From positions 2,174,001-2,238,000 of the forward strand of contig JABXYP010000001.1 of NCBI GenBank assembly GCA_024701455.1: a DNA stretch of 64,000 bases, written 5' to 3'. Source of the stretch: Bacillus sp. A301a_S52 (GTDB lineage: Bacteria > Bacillota > Bacilli > Bacillales > Salisediminibacteriaceae). Shown here piece after piece: positions 1 through 6,951 of the stretch. The notes under the pieces are model-generated. The model was given only the letters and a program-made list of their open reading frames with translations, made no database searches and was not told the origin of the DNA. Made by a program: the position numbers and the translations under genes. The number at the start of each line of letters is the position of its first letter. Position 1 is the first letter of the stretch.

Positions 1-279
1 AGAAAAAATACGAAAAAACGATGCTTGTTCCTCAATATGAATCGTTTCATCTTGAATCAATTTTGTTATAGAGTCCTCCCACTTAATAGATCCCTTTACA
101 ATAGCACGATAAATGTGTTGAATGTATATATTTCCTTCAAAATAGTCGCGAGTATCATTAAGTACAGGTATGCAGCGAAAGCCGCTGTCCTCAAGTGTTT
201 TTGTAGCTTCTTTAATAGTGAACGTTGTGTCACAGTATCGAACCTCTTCTTTTGGGATGACATTATACTTAATCTTCAT
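1..279 (-). CDS. cbpA: c-di-AMP-binding CBS-domain protein, CbpA-like (partial, 3' end outside window)
   Basis: The first 93 residues of a gene that runs leftward off the window. Translating the reverse strand from the ATG at 279 gives an uninterrupted frame to base 1. The start MKIKYNVIPKEEV, then DSGFRCIPVLN and FEGNIYIQHIYRA, reads like a CBS-pair protein of the CbpA family, which binds cyclic di-AMP in Firmicutes; CBS pairs sense nucleotides in the cytoplasm. A Shine-Dalgarno AAAGGAGTG lies about 11 nt upstream of the ATG. A forward-strand frame over the same bases has no recognisable protein character and is a shadow. The family call is from memory and the second CBS motif cannot be seen, so the ligand is inferred. 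Confidence 0.7.
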   Translation of the reverse strand, partial: MKIKYNVIPKEEVRYCDTTFTIKEATKTLEDSGFRCIPVLNDTRDYFEGNIYIQHIYRAIVKGSIKWEDSITKLIQDETIHIEEQASFFRIFS

Positions 280-450
280 ATCGTGCCAAACACTCCTTTG
301 CTTTAATGTTAAAACTTATTATATATGATTATAGTCAGAATAAAAACAAAATTCTAAACTTTATCAAACGATCATAAGGGCTTATTTAAGTTGGTCATGG
401 TACAATGGAAATTAACAACTTTACATGTATATGAAGTGGGAGGAATAGTT

Positions 451-1023
451 ATGAAAGCATTGATAGTGATTGACTACACGAATGATTTTGTTGCAGATGA
501 TGGTAAACTGACATGCGGTGAAAGAGGGCAAGCAATTGAAAAAAGGATCACACAATTAACTCAATTGTTTATGGAGACAGATGATTTCATTGTGTTTGCT
601 GTTGATGTCCATGACGAAGATGATTCTTATCATCCTGAGACAGCTTTGTTTCCCGCTCATAATATAAGAGGAACAAAAGGACGTAAATTGTATGGATTAC
701 TAGGACAATTCGTAGAAGAGCTTCCATCAAAAGAAAAAGAGCATTACTACTGGATGGATAAAACGCGATATAGTGCTTTTGCGGGTACAGATCTTGAACT
801 GAAATTACGTGAAAGAGGAATACAAGACATTCATCTCGTAGGTGTGTGCACCGATATTTGTGTATTACACACAGCTGTGGATGCATATAATAAGGGGTTT
901 AGTATAACTGTCCATCAAGATGCCGTAGATAGTTTTGATCCGGTTGGGCATGAATGGGCACTTCGACATTTCGCCGACACAATCGGTGCAAAAGTTGTTG
1001 AAAAATGGGTTGAAGTGAAATAG
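451..1023 (+). CDS. pncA: nicotinamidase (isochorismatase-family cysteine hydrolase)
   Basis: Cytoplasmic enzyme that hydrolyses nicotinamide to nicotinate and ammonia for NAD salvage. The 190-residue product closely resembles B. subtilis PncA/YueJ: IDYTNDF near the N-terminus (Asp8), DKTRYSAFAGTDLE (Lys104), and GVCTDICVLHTAVDAYNKG with the nucleophile Cys137 give the family's Asp-Lys-Cys triad. VDVHDE (Asp52, His54) fits the metal site. An upstream in-frame ATG at 391 is open, but the ATG at 451 follows GTGGGAGGAATAGTT and matches the family N-terminus, so it is preferred. The gene stands apart from NAD biosynthesis genes and is divergent from the CBS gene. Related isochorismatases act on other amides, but the sequence agreement with PncA is strong. 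Confidence 0.88.
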   Translation: MKALIVIDYTNDFVADDGKLTCGERGQAIEKRITQLTQLFMETDDFIVFAVDVHDEDDSYHPETALFPAHNIRGTKGRKLYGLLGQFVEELPSKEKEHYYWMDKTRYSAFAGTDLELKLRERGIQDIHLVGVCTDICVLHTAVDAYNKGFSITVHQDAVDSFDPVGHEWALRHFADTIGAKVVEKWVEVK

Positions 1024-1075
1024 GCAGATTTAAATAAGCAAGATGGGGAAAGGGACATGTAGGAGGGATATAGCC

Positions 1076-1210
1076 ATGGAATTACAAATTATTAGAAAAA
1101 AGCTTGAAGAAGTGGCGCATATGAGTCAAGAATTAAAAAATACCTACATGAGACTTAATGCTAATGAAAAGGAAGAATTTAAAAAGGTTATTCGTTTGAT
1201 ATGGACGTAA
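1076..1210 (+). CDS. small charged protein, possibly frameshifted
   Basis: A 44-residue frame starting MELQIIRKKLEEVAHMSQ, with a good ribosome binding site (TAGGAGGGATATAGCC) before the ATG, 52 nt after pncA. It is helical and highly charged and ends abruptly ...VIRLIWT. A second frame, MDVNQFAEELYKWSEIQMERNK (1201-1269), overlaps its last 10 nt. Read through the AAAAA run at 1181-1185 with one base added, the two would join into one protein of about 65 residues. So this may be one small gene with a natural or sequencing frameshift, or two short frames. I do not recognise the family. It may be cotranscribed with pncA. Confidence 0.5.
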   Translation: MELQIIRKKLEEVAHMSQELKNTYMRLNANEKEEFKKVIRLIWT

Positions 1211-1299
1211 ATCAGTTTGCTGAAGAGCTATATAAATGGTCTGAAATACAAATGGAAAGAAATAAATAGTTGTCTCCAAAACCTATTGAAAACCAAATT

Positions 1300-1331
1300 A
1301 GTATCCGCCGCTTTGTCTGCCGGCGGATACT
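1300..1331. repeat. perfect 11-bp inverted repeat (hairpin)
   Basis: AGTATCCGCCG at 1300-1310 is exactly complementary to CGGCGGATACT at 1321-1331 around a 10-nt loop, and is GC-rich in an AT-rich neighbourhood. There is no U-run on either strand, so it is not a textbook intrinsic terminator. It lies between the small frame after pncA and the convergent transporter gene, so it may act as a 3' RNA-stabilising hairpin or a weak bidirectional terminator. Confidence 0.7.
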
Positions 1332-1441
1332 CTAATGAAATGAAGTATATCGGGTTTCTTAAAAGTACCTTACTCTCTTTCAAATGCTTGAAAGTTTATT
1401 GTGAAGTAACAGTATGATCAAAGTGGTTTAATAATATGGAT

Positions 1442-2686
1442 TTAACAGAAGGTGTCCTCTTTTTTAGGGTTTTGAAGTCCGAAGAAAGGACGACATTTTA
1501 TTGCCAAAAGAGAGCCTAATAAAGCGAAAATCATCCAAATCCATCCATGAACACTAAAGGAGGCAATACCTCCAAAATAAGCACCAATATTACAACCAAA
1601 CGCTAACCTTGCGCCGTAACCCATAAGCAGTCCCCCGATTACGGAGGCCATTATTAGTTTTAGTGGAATCTTTTTCTTAAAGCTAAACAATCCACCAGCA
1701 GTCGTTGCCATGAAAGCACCAATTATGAGACCAAAATTCATAACAGAAGTGGAATCGAAGAAAATGGATTGATTAAGTGAAGAGGCGCGGGCACCTTGCC
1801 AATACCCCCATGATGCCACGTCAACTCCAATAAATTGAGCAATTTTAGACCCCCAAAGGGCAAACGCACCTGTAATACCCCACGGTTGTCCACGCAACAT
1901 TAATGTAGCGGCATTAAGAACCGCTAGTAGAACTGCGGCGATTAAAATAGGCCAAGAGCCTCTGATGACTCGCTTTAAACCTGTGGCAGTCGGTAGAGGT
2001 GCCATTTTAGGCGCATTTTTTCTTTTAGAAATAACATACGTCAGCACAAAAATGAAAGCGAATATTAGCATTTGTAATGTCCAGGCTCCAAAATAACCTA
2101 ATCCGGTATGAGTAGCAAGTGAGATTCCCTCCCAATTCGGCATCGTTTCTGTCCAAAATTCGAAATGCCATGCCCCAAATACTGATCCAATAATAAAGCT
2201 GATCAACACAATAATCATGGAAGAACGACCACTACCTAGGGAGAATAAGGTTCCGGATGCACAGCCATTCCCAAGCTGCATACCTATTCCGAATAAAAAT
2301 GAGCCAACAATAACACTCGTTCCCACAGGAGAAACAAACCCGGTAGGGCTTTCTCCAAAAAAGCCTACCCCAAAATGAAATATGGGAGCAAACAACGTCA
2401 CTGCTACAGCAAGCATAACCATATGTGCTCGTATTGCCTCACCATTTCCTACAGTTAGTAATCGCCGAAAAGCTGAAGTAAAACCAAACCTTGCATGAAA
2501 AAGTGTAAAGCCTAATAGAAGTCCTAAGCCAGATAAAAGAGCTATCTGTGTCCCGGCGATTAATTGGCTGACGATGACGAGTATAATAAACAGCCCGATA
2601 CCGAGAAAAAAGGGACGTGTTTGCATAGGAGGAAGGGGTATTGAGGAATCCTCTCTTTGTTCTCTTGATGTTGCTTGATTAACCAT
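1442..2686 (-). CDS. YeeE/YedE-family (TsuA-like) sulfur-compound transporter
   Basis: A 414-residue polytopic membrane protein with roughly ten hydrophobic segments. Two family hallmarks are visible: GNGCASGT (Cys142) and FGCNIGAYFGG (Cys365), the conserved membrane cysteines through which the YeeE/YedE family (TsuA) passes thiosulfate-like sulfur compounds. The length fits the duplicated, fused form of the family. The ATG at 2686 follows AGAGGTGATTCA. The gene is divergent from two thioredoxin-fold genes (2870 and 3188), and that arrangement supports a role in uptake or handling of reduced sulfur. The substrate is inferred, because the family also moves other sulfur or selenium species. Confidence 0.82.
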   Translation of the reverse strand: MVNQATSREQREDSSIPLPPMQTRPFFLGIGLFIILVIVSQLIAGTQIALLSGLGLLLGFTLFHARFGFTSAFRRLLTVGNGEAIRAHMVMLAVAVTLFAPIFHFGVGFFGESPTGFVSPVGTSVIVGSFLFGIGMQLGNGCASGTLFSLGSGRSSMIIVLISFIIGSVFGAWHFEFWTETMPNWEGISLATHTGLGYFGAWTLQMLIFAFIFVLTYVISKRKNAPKMAPLPTATGLKRVIRGSWPILIAAVLLAVLNAATLMLRGQPWGITGAFALWGSKIAQFIGVDVASWGYWQGARASSLNQSIFFDSTSVMNFGLIIGAFMATTAGGLFSFKKKIPLKLIMASVIGGLLMGYGARLAFGCNIGAYFGGIASFSVHGWIWMIFALLGSLLAIKCRPFFGLQNPKKEDTFC

Positions 2687-2869
2687 TGAATCACCTCTAA
2701 ATTGATAGATATAATAGGAATTACTATAAGATAGTAATCTAACATCATGTTTTTTGTAAAGTAAAACACCTTGTTAGTTGTATAAGTTATATTTAGAATG
2801 AAGTAAAAGAGGGCCACCCTCATGGGAACGAAACATCGAAAAACATAATTAAATGAAAGGGAAGATAAT

Positions 2870-3166
2870 GTGATAACACTTAAGGATGATGGGGATTTAA
2901 ACACAGAAAATATTACGTGGATTTACTTATATACACCTCTGTGTGGGACATGTCAGTTAGCTCGGACATTTATAGAGTTAGCTGAAAAGGCCTATGGAAA
3001 GAGTTTTATATATGAATTAGATTTAAATTATTTTAAAAATGGCGCCCATTTATGGGAAATTGAAAGTGTCCCATGTCTCGTGCAAGTTGTGGAAGGGAAG
3101 CCTATAAAAAAATTATATGCATTCGAATCTGTGTCGACTGTATTTGAGTTTATATCAACTCATTAA
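2870..3166 (+). CDS. thioredoxin-family protein (CGTC active site)
   Basis: A 98-residue thioredoxin fold with the redox motif YTPLCGTCQLA (Cys25, Cys28) and the cis-proline loop ESVPCLV (Pro68, followed by an extra Cys69). It is probably a cytoplasmic thiol-disulfide protein, since no signal peptide is seen. The start is GTG at 2870 after AAAGGGAAGATAAT. It is first of a two-gene unit with the redoxin at 3188 (21 nt apart) and divergent from the sulfur transporter, so it may reduce or accept sulfur from imported compounds; that link is inferred from position. It resembles YusE/YtpP-type small thioredoxins of Bacillus, but I cannot assign an exact orthologue. Confidence 0.8.
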   Translation: MITLKDDGDLNTENITWIYLYTPLCGTCQLARTFIELAEKAYGKSFIYELDLNYFKNGAHLWEIESVPCLVQVVEGKPIKKLYAFESVSTVFEFISTH

Positions 3167-3187
3167 CTATTCAGGAGGTAAAGAAGT

Positions 3188-3604
3188 ATGGAAGCACCAA
3201 TGTTTACATTGCAAGAGCTAAACTCTCATCATCATATGTCATTAAGTGATTTTAAAGGCAAGGCAATTCTTTTAACATTTTGGGTTTCATGGTGCCCAGA
3301 CAGTCAAAGGGACTTAAGTTATAAACAAATATTACACAATGAGCTCAAGACAGATAATTTAGTGCTTTTAATGATAAATGTAACAGGCAGAGAACATAAA
3401 AGAGGGGCAGGGGAAGAGTATTATCAAGCTAATCATTTTACATTTCCTGTTCTAAAAGATGAAGGAACAAAAGTATATGATCAGTTCCAGTGTATGTCAG
3501 TTCCAACAACTTTTTTGTTAGATAAACAGCATATCATAACAGCTACTTTTCATGATAAAGCACCGGTCGCACAAATGATTGAGAAGATAGGTCATGTCAT
3601 ATAA
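3188..3604 (+). CDS. TlpA/redoxin-family protein with CxxS active site
   Basis: A 138-residue thioredoxin-like protein of the TlpA/AhpC-TSA (redoxin) type. The visible order is FKGKAILLTFWVSWCPDS (Cys36, with Ser39 where the resolving cysteine normally sits), then FPVLKDEG, then MSVPTTFLLD (cis-Pro106). A further Cys102 lies just before that loop. Family members usually carry CxxC; the CPDS form suggests a monothiol mechanism or resolution through Cys102. No signal peptide or membrane anchor is evident, so it is probably cytoplasmic, unlike most TlpA proteins. The ribosome binding site is CAGGAGGTAAAGAAGT. It is the second gene after the CGTC thioredoxin. Confidence 0.8.
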   Translation: MEAPMFTLQELNSHHHMSLSDFKGKAILLTFWVSWCPDSQRDLSYKQILHNELKTDNLVLLMINVTGREHKRGAGEEYYQANHFTFPVLKDEGTKVYDQFQCMSVPTTFLLDKQHIITATFHDKAPVAQMIEKIGHVI

Positions 3605-3619
3605 AATGTTTGTTCATTG

Positions 3620-3760
3620 TTTATCACAGATAAGCGTTCGTAAATAAAACCTCCCCAACCAAAATAGAGAGGAAGCTAACGGACGATAATATCCTGATTT
3701 ACTCAACCTTCAATCCGTGGGAGAACAACGAAAACGCCCGCTGATTGAAGGTTTATTGTA
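3620..3760 (+). repeat. dispersed intergenic repeat, copy A (near full length)
   Basis: About 141 bp starting with the family left end TTTATCACAGATAAGCGT, 15 nt after the redoxin stop codon. It carries AAAATAGAGAGG, CTAACGGACG, TCCTGATTTACTCAAC, CCGTGGGAGAACAACG and CGCCCGCTGATTGAAGG in the same order as other copies. The right end (GGTTTATTGTAA) has drifted from GGTTCGTTTTAT. It lies between two convergent genes. '+' denotes copies that read from the TTTATCAC end left to right. Confidence 0.85.
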
Positions 3761-3886
3761 AAGGAAACTAAGAGATAAAATAGTAACAGAATGATATCGT
3801 GGAGAAGTATGAACCAGGCTGGTCAGCTGTACTTCTTCAAACAAACATTCATAAATTTTAAAGAATAATATGTCTTAGTTTCAAGG

Positions 3887-4618
3887 TCAAGGTTTTGAGC
3901 CAGTCGTATAAATTCTTTTCACTACTTCTTTAGCGGCTTCTGGATAGTTAACCTCATCTAAAGCATGACAAGCTTTTTCTACGTCATAACTGACTCTGCG
4001 AAATTGAACGTTAATATCGTTATGAGTACTATCTAGTACTACATACGAAGCCCTCACATCCCCGTCAAAAGGAAGGCCTACACTACCAGTATTGATGATT
4101 TTCTTCTCAGAAAAAGCCCGTAAAAATGGTAAGTGAATATGGCCATAAGCATAATAAGTTGCTCGTTTATTTGCCTCTGTGTATACCGAAAATGAGTCGT
4201 TGTCAGCTTCATTTGAAACGATATCGAATAAACTGCTAGGGGTGGCATGGCAAGCATATAATTGATCTTGATTAGATAAAGGGAGGTCAAGTGTTTCAGG
4301 AAGTTTAGAGAGATAATTAACGTCATCCACTGTTAATTGCTCTCTAGCCCATGCTTGCTCTTTTTGCATCATCTCTAACACTGGTCCTGGTACTTCACCT
4401 TTTTTTACCCCCCGAACAATCCACTCATCAGCATTCCCCTTAATCACTTTACCTTGCAGTTCTCTAACTAAATCAAGGCACTCTTTCGGTCGTGGTCCAC
4501 GGAAAGAGAGATCACCCAAAACAGCAACGTGTGTTGCACCAACAATTGAAAGATCGTTAAGGACAGATTTTAAGGCTTCTGCATTTCCATGGATATCAGA
4601 TATTAAAGCAAGTTTCAT
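3887..4618 (-). CDS. metallophosphoesterase, YfcE/MJ0936-like
   Basis: A 243-residue calcineurin-like phosphoesterase with the whole metal-site series: SDIHGN (Asp8, His10), LGDLSFRGPRP, KGNADEW, CHATPSS and YGHIHLPF, ending with INTGSVGLPFD, typical of the small bacterial phosphodiesterase subfamily that binds two metals. The likely start is the ATG at 4618, preceded by AGGAGGAATAAACGTA. A longer in-frame reading from 4705 adds 29 residues without family resemblance. It is a soluble cytoplasmic enzyme; the natural substrate is unknown. It is divergent from ypgR. Confidence 0.87.
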   Translation of the reverse strand: MKLALISDIHGNAEALKSVLNDLSIVGATHVAVLGDLSFRGPRPKECLDLVRELQGKVIKGNADEWIVRGVKKGEVPGPVLEMMQKEQAWAREQLTVDDVNYLSKLPETLDLPLSNQDQLYACHATPSSLFDIVSNEADNDSFSVYTEANKRATYYAYGHIHLPFLRAFSEKKIINTGSVGLPFDGDVRASYVVLDSTHNDINVQFRRVSYDVEKACHALDEVNYPEAAKEVVKRIYTTGSKP

Positions 4619-4759
4619 TACGTTTATTCCTCCTAAATATAATGATGACTTTACTTTAACAAAGATCTTTGTAATTGAACAGGCACGTACGTTGGGTTCA
4701 TTCATAGTTTATGATACGATAAAATAAACAAGTCACGCATAGTAGAAAGGGGTATAAGC

Positions 4760-5884
4760 ATGAAAATTATTGCAGTTGAACCTACGCCGAGTCCTAATAC
4801 CATGAAGTTAACATTAAATGAGGCACTTCCCCAAGGAACAGCCAATAACTATACATTAAAAGGAAAGCAAGATGCACCGCAGTTCGTGAAAGACATTTTG
4901 GACATTGAAGGCGTAAAAGGGGTTTATCATGTAGCAGATTTCATTGCTGTTGAGCGTACTCCGAAAGTTGATTGGAAAGCAATTTTGCCGAAAGTACGTC
5001 ACGTATTCGGTGAAGATTCGGAAAAGATAGAAGAAAATTCAGTCGACGAGCATTTCGGTGAAGTAACAGTGAATGTCCAAGAATTTAAAGGTATTCCAAT
5101 GCAAGTTAAAGTTTCTGATGGGGAACAAGAGGTGAGAGTCGGCTTACCAGAGCGCTTTGTTAGTGCTGTAAATAAAGCGACTAAAGAAGATGACAATGTT
5201 GTATTACTTAGAAAGTGGAAAGAACAACGTCCACGGTACGGAGAGCTTAATCATGTAGCGAATGAAGTAGCGGAAGAACTTGAGGCGTCTTATTCAGATA
5301 CTCGATTAGAAGAGCTAGTGAAGAATGCAAATAAAACTACTGACAGTTTAACGTTAGAAAAACCAACTCGACAGTGGTTAAAAGTGACAGAAGAGATGCT
5401 TGATGAAGATGACTGGAAAAAGCGATTTGCAGTTCTTGAGCAAATGAACCCTAAATTAGAAGACCTTCCTGTTCTTGAGAAGGCGTTAAATGATGAGAAA
5501 GCTTCTATTAGACGGTTAGCAACGGTTTATCTAGGTATGATTGAAGATAAAAAAGTTATTCCTTATTTAGAAAAAGCGTTAGAGGATAAAACAGTTACAG
5601 TAAGAAGAACAGCAGGAGATGCCATGTCGGATATAGGAAGTACAATCGCTATTCCTGCCATGATAAAATCTCTACAAGATCCGTCAAAGCTTGTACGCTG
5701 GAGGGCTGCTATGTTTTTATATGAAGTAGGAGATGAAAGGGCAGTTCCACCTTTAAAGGAAGCGCAAGAAGATTCAGAATTTGAAGTTAGTATGCAAGCT
5801 AAACTTGCCCTTGCAAGAATAGAAGGTGGTCAGGAAGCTAAAGGCTCTGTCTGGAAACAAATGACTGAAGTATTTGATCAGTAA
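4760..5884 (+). CDS. ypgR: YpgR/CvfC-family protein (NifU-N-like domain plus HEAT-type repeats)
   Basis: A 374-residue protein starting MKIIAVEPTPSPNTMKLTLNE, the signature of the Nfu/NifU N-terminal domain (about residues 1-85), which continues EGVKGVYHVADFIAVER. The C-terminal third has PBS/HEAT-like repeats, for example RRLATVYLGMIEDKKVIPYLEKAL and VRRTAGDAMSDIGS. This matches the Bacillus YpgR and staphylococcal 'conserved virulence factor C' family. The biochemical role is not established; the Nfu-like domain lacks the CxxC of true Fe-S carriers. The ribosome binding site is AAAGGGG. Probably monocistronic, followed by a terminator. Confidence 0.85.
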   Translation: MKIIAVEPTPSPNTMKLTLNEALPQGTANNYTLKGKQDAPQFVKDILDIEGVKGVYHVADFIAVERTPKVDWKAILPKVRHVFGEDSEKIEENSVDEHFGEVTVNVQEFKGIPMQVKVSDGEQEVRVGLPERFVSAVNKATKEDDNVVLLRKWKEQRPRYGELNHVANEVAEELEASYSDTRLEELVKNANKTTDSLTLEKPTRQWLKVTEEMLDEDDWKKRFAVLEQMNPKLEDLPVLEKALNDEKASIRRLATVYLGMIEDKKVIPYLEKALEDKTVTVRRTAGDAMSDIGSTIAIPAMIKSLQDPSKLVRWRAAMFLYEVGDERAVPPLKEAQEDSEFEVSMQAKLALARIEGGQEAKGSVWKQMTEVFDQ

Positions 5885-5958
5885 TGATTTACTTCATATG
5901 TTTTGTTTGAATGAATTTACAATTCTATAAATAATATAAGCATAGTCACACATGAATC

Positions 5959-5992
5959 GCATTGATAGGAATCTTTCTGTCAATGCTTTTTT
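5959..5992 (+). terminator. intrinsic terminator after ypgR
   Basis: GCATTGATAG pairs with CTGTCAATGC (one wobble) around an 8-nt loop, followed by TTTTTT. It lies 75 nt after the ypgR stop codon. Confidence 0.8.
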
Positions 5993-6087
5993 GGCTCGAA
6001 CGGGCATGAAAAAGCACTATAATAAATGGAAAATTTCTGCTCACTATGGTAGCATACAACTATCATAACTTAGCGAGGAGGACTTAT

Positions 6088-6300
6088 ATGACACGTGATG
6101 AATTGACAGATGCTTTGGAAAAGCAAGGTATGACGGAAATAATGGAGCTAATTGAAGATGCAGAGAATGGTCAATTAGAAGAATTGGAGCTCGCGCCATC
6201 TTTAGGATTGTTAAGAGATGATGAGCTAAATAAGGCAGTATTGGCTTATTTAGAAGGACAAGGGGTTACTATTATCTATGTGGATGAAGAAGATGAATAA
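6088..6300 (+). CDS. small sigma-70 region 1.1-like protein
   Basis: A 70-residue acidic protein (MTRDELTDALEKQGM... VDEEDE) whose C-terminal half, DELNKAVLAYLEGQGVTI followed by an acidic tail, resembles region 1.1 of housekeeping sigma factors, which mimics DNA in the RNA polymerase cleft. There are no other sigma regions, so it is a stand-alone copy. The ATG at 6088 follows GCGAGGAGGACTTAT; an in-frame ATG at 6046 would add 14 residues with no ribosome binding site. A regulatory effect on RNA polymerase is inference only. A dispersed repeat begins 20 nt after its stop codon. Confidence 0.7.
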   Translation: MTRDELTDALEKQGMTEIMELIEDAENGQLEELELAPSLGLLRDDELNKAVLAYLEGQGVTIIYVDEEDE

Positions 6301-6319
6301 TGATATTCATGTTATTTAC

Positions 6320-6453
6320 ATAAAACGACCAATCAGCGGGTGTTTTTGTCTTCTCCCACTGATTGGTCGTTGAGTGAATCTGGACATTACCGGCCGTTAC
6401 CTCTCCTCTCTATTTTGAAACGGGAGGTTTACGGACGGTTATCTGTTGATAAA
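6320..6453 (-). repeat. dispersed intergenic repeat, copy B (near full length)
   Basis: About 134 bp in reverse orientation. It starts ATAAAACGACC and AATCAGCGGG, then TTCTCCCACTGATTGG, GTTGAGTGAATC, CTATTTTGAAACGGGAGG, and ends TTACGGACGGTTATCTG then TTGATAAA. Its last bases run directly into the AAAAGGAG ribosome binding site of ydbS, so this copy forms the whole 5' flank of the ydbST unit. Confidence 0.88.
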
Positions 6454-6468
6454 AGGAGATTTATAGCG

Positions 6469-6951
6469 ATGAGACCTAAACCAGATCAGCCATTAGATTT
6501 AAAAACCTTGAAAGTATGGAAAATAACATCTGTGTTCGGCTCTGTTTTTTATGGATTACTGCCTTTAATCTATTGGGGGCTAAGTCGATTCTGGACTTTT
6601 ATTCCTGTGTGGCCAATATATGTATTAGCTGTGCTGGCCTTTCTTTTTGCACTTATAAACATTTTTATTATCCAAAAGCTACAATGGGATCGGTGGCGTT
6701 ACAAGATTTATGAGAATGAGATTGAATTAATGTACGGCGTTTTTATTACAAGGCGTGTTATTATTCCTATGATTAGAGTTCAACATGTCGATACTAAACA
6801 AGGTCCGTTATTCCGCCACTATCGTTTAGCTAGTGTTACTATATCAACAGCTGCTACAGTTCATGAAATACCTGGGCTTACATTGGAAAAGGCAGATATG
6901 CTAAGAGACCATATTGCTCAGTTAGCAAGGGAAGCTGATCCTGATGAATAG
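6469..6951 (+). CDS. ydbS: YdbS-like membrane protein with bacterial PH (bPH_2) domain
   Basis: A 160-residue protein with two N-terminal membrane segments (about residues 22-40 and 46-68), then a bPH_2 domain (about 75-155) marked by YKIYENEIELMYGVF, RVIIPMIRVQHVDTKQGPLFR and IPGLTLEKADMLRDHI. It matches Bacillus YdbS. In B. subtilis ydbST is a SigW-controlled pair linked to resistance against a cyclic bacteriocin. The ATG at 6469 follows AAAAGGAGATTTATAGCG; the frame is open further upstream, but only through the repeat. The gene overlaps ydbT by 8 nt. Confidence 0.85.
   Translation: MRPKPDQPLDLKTLKVWKITSVFGSVFYGLLPLIYWGLSRFWTFIPVWPIYVLAVLAFLFALINIFIIQKLQWDRWRYKIYENEIELMYGVFITRRVIIPMIRVQHVDTKQGPLFRHYRLASVTISTAATVHEIPGLTLEKADMLRDHIAQLAREADPDE

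Noticed and set aside
25..306. Forward-strand frame of 93 codons at the left edge
   Set aside because: It is the antisense shadow of the CbpA-like CBS gene, which has the ribosome binding site and family motifs on the reverse strand.
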